A stretch of 5,770 nt of DNA from Lysobacterales bacterium (GTDB taxonomy: Bacteria > Pseudomonadota > Gammaproteobacteria > Xanthomonadales > SZUA-5). The notes under the pieces are model-generated. The model saw only the letters and a list, made by a program, of their open reading frames with translations, searched no databases and was not told the DNA's origin. The stretch is taken from positions 1 to 5,770 of the forward strand of contig JANJUH010000488.1 of NCBI GenBank assembly GCA_024710675.1. The letters run 5' to 3'. Made by a program: the position numbers and the translations under genes. This document shows, one piece after another, positions 5,765-5,770 of the stretch. The number at the start of each line of letters is the position of its first letter. Positions within the stretch are counted from its first letter, which is position 1.

Positions 5765-5770
5765 GCTCTT

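Overview
This is a GC-rich window of ordinary-looking bacterial chromosome. It contains four confident protein-coding genes and three kinds of palindromic or repeated intergenic sequence. High GC, strong third-position G/C bias, two envelope lipoproteins with classical lipoboxes, and protein sequences that read like gammaproteobacterial homologues suggest a gammaproteobacterium. The Xanthomonadales (Xanthomonadaceae/Rhodanobacteraceae) are my best guess, but this is an inference from sequence flavour and not a proven placement.

Layout. Bases 1-94 hold a palindromic, REP-like GC-rich element just past the 3' end of the first gene. Bases 95-2266 (minus) encode an M3-family zinc oligopeptidase of the Dcp/OpdA type with a lipoprotein signal. 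Bases 2267-2633 are a 367-base divergent intergenic region. Its centre (2375-2526) is an AT-richer island built as a long imperfect inverted repeat with tandem GCAAAGGAC nonamers. Bases 2634-3332 (plus) encode a histidine phosphatase superfamily protein in which the second catalytic histidine appears to be replaced by serine. Bases 3333-3471 hold a second copy of the GC-rich palindromic element and a weak promoter candidate. Bases 3472-4152 (plus) encode a six-helix membrane protein resembling YjdF/DUF2238. Its stop overlaps the start of the next gene (4149-5684, plus), a phospholipase D-superfamily lipoprotein of the cardiolipin synthase C type. Bases 5685-5770 end in two copies of an 18-base direct repeat, the second forming a perfect small hairpin.

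How the genes fit together. The last two genes look like a translationally coupled two-gene unit acting at the envelope, probably in phospholipid (cardiolipin) metabolism, with the small membrane protein as a candidate partner. The peptidase and the phosphatase are divergently oriented and have no evident functional link. I see no CRISPR array, phage gene, transposase, tRNA or rRNA. Nothing here amounts to a clear new system. The leads most worth following are the coupled membrane protein/ClsC pair, the altered phosphatase active site, and the 152-base hairpin element.
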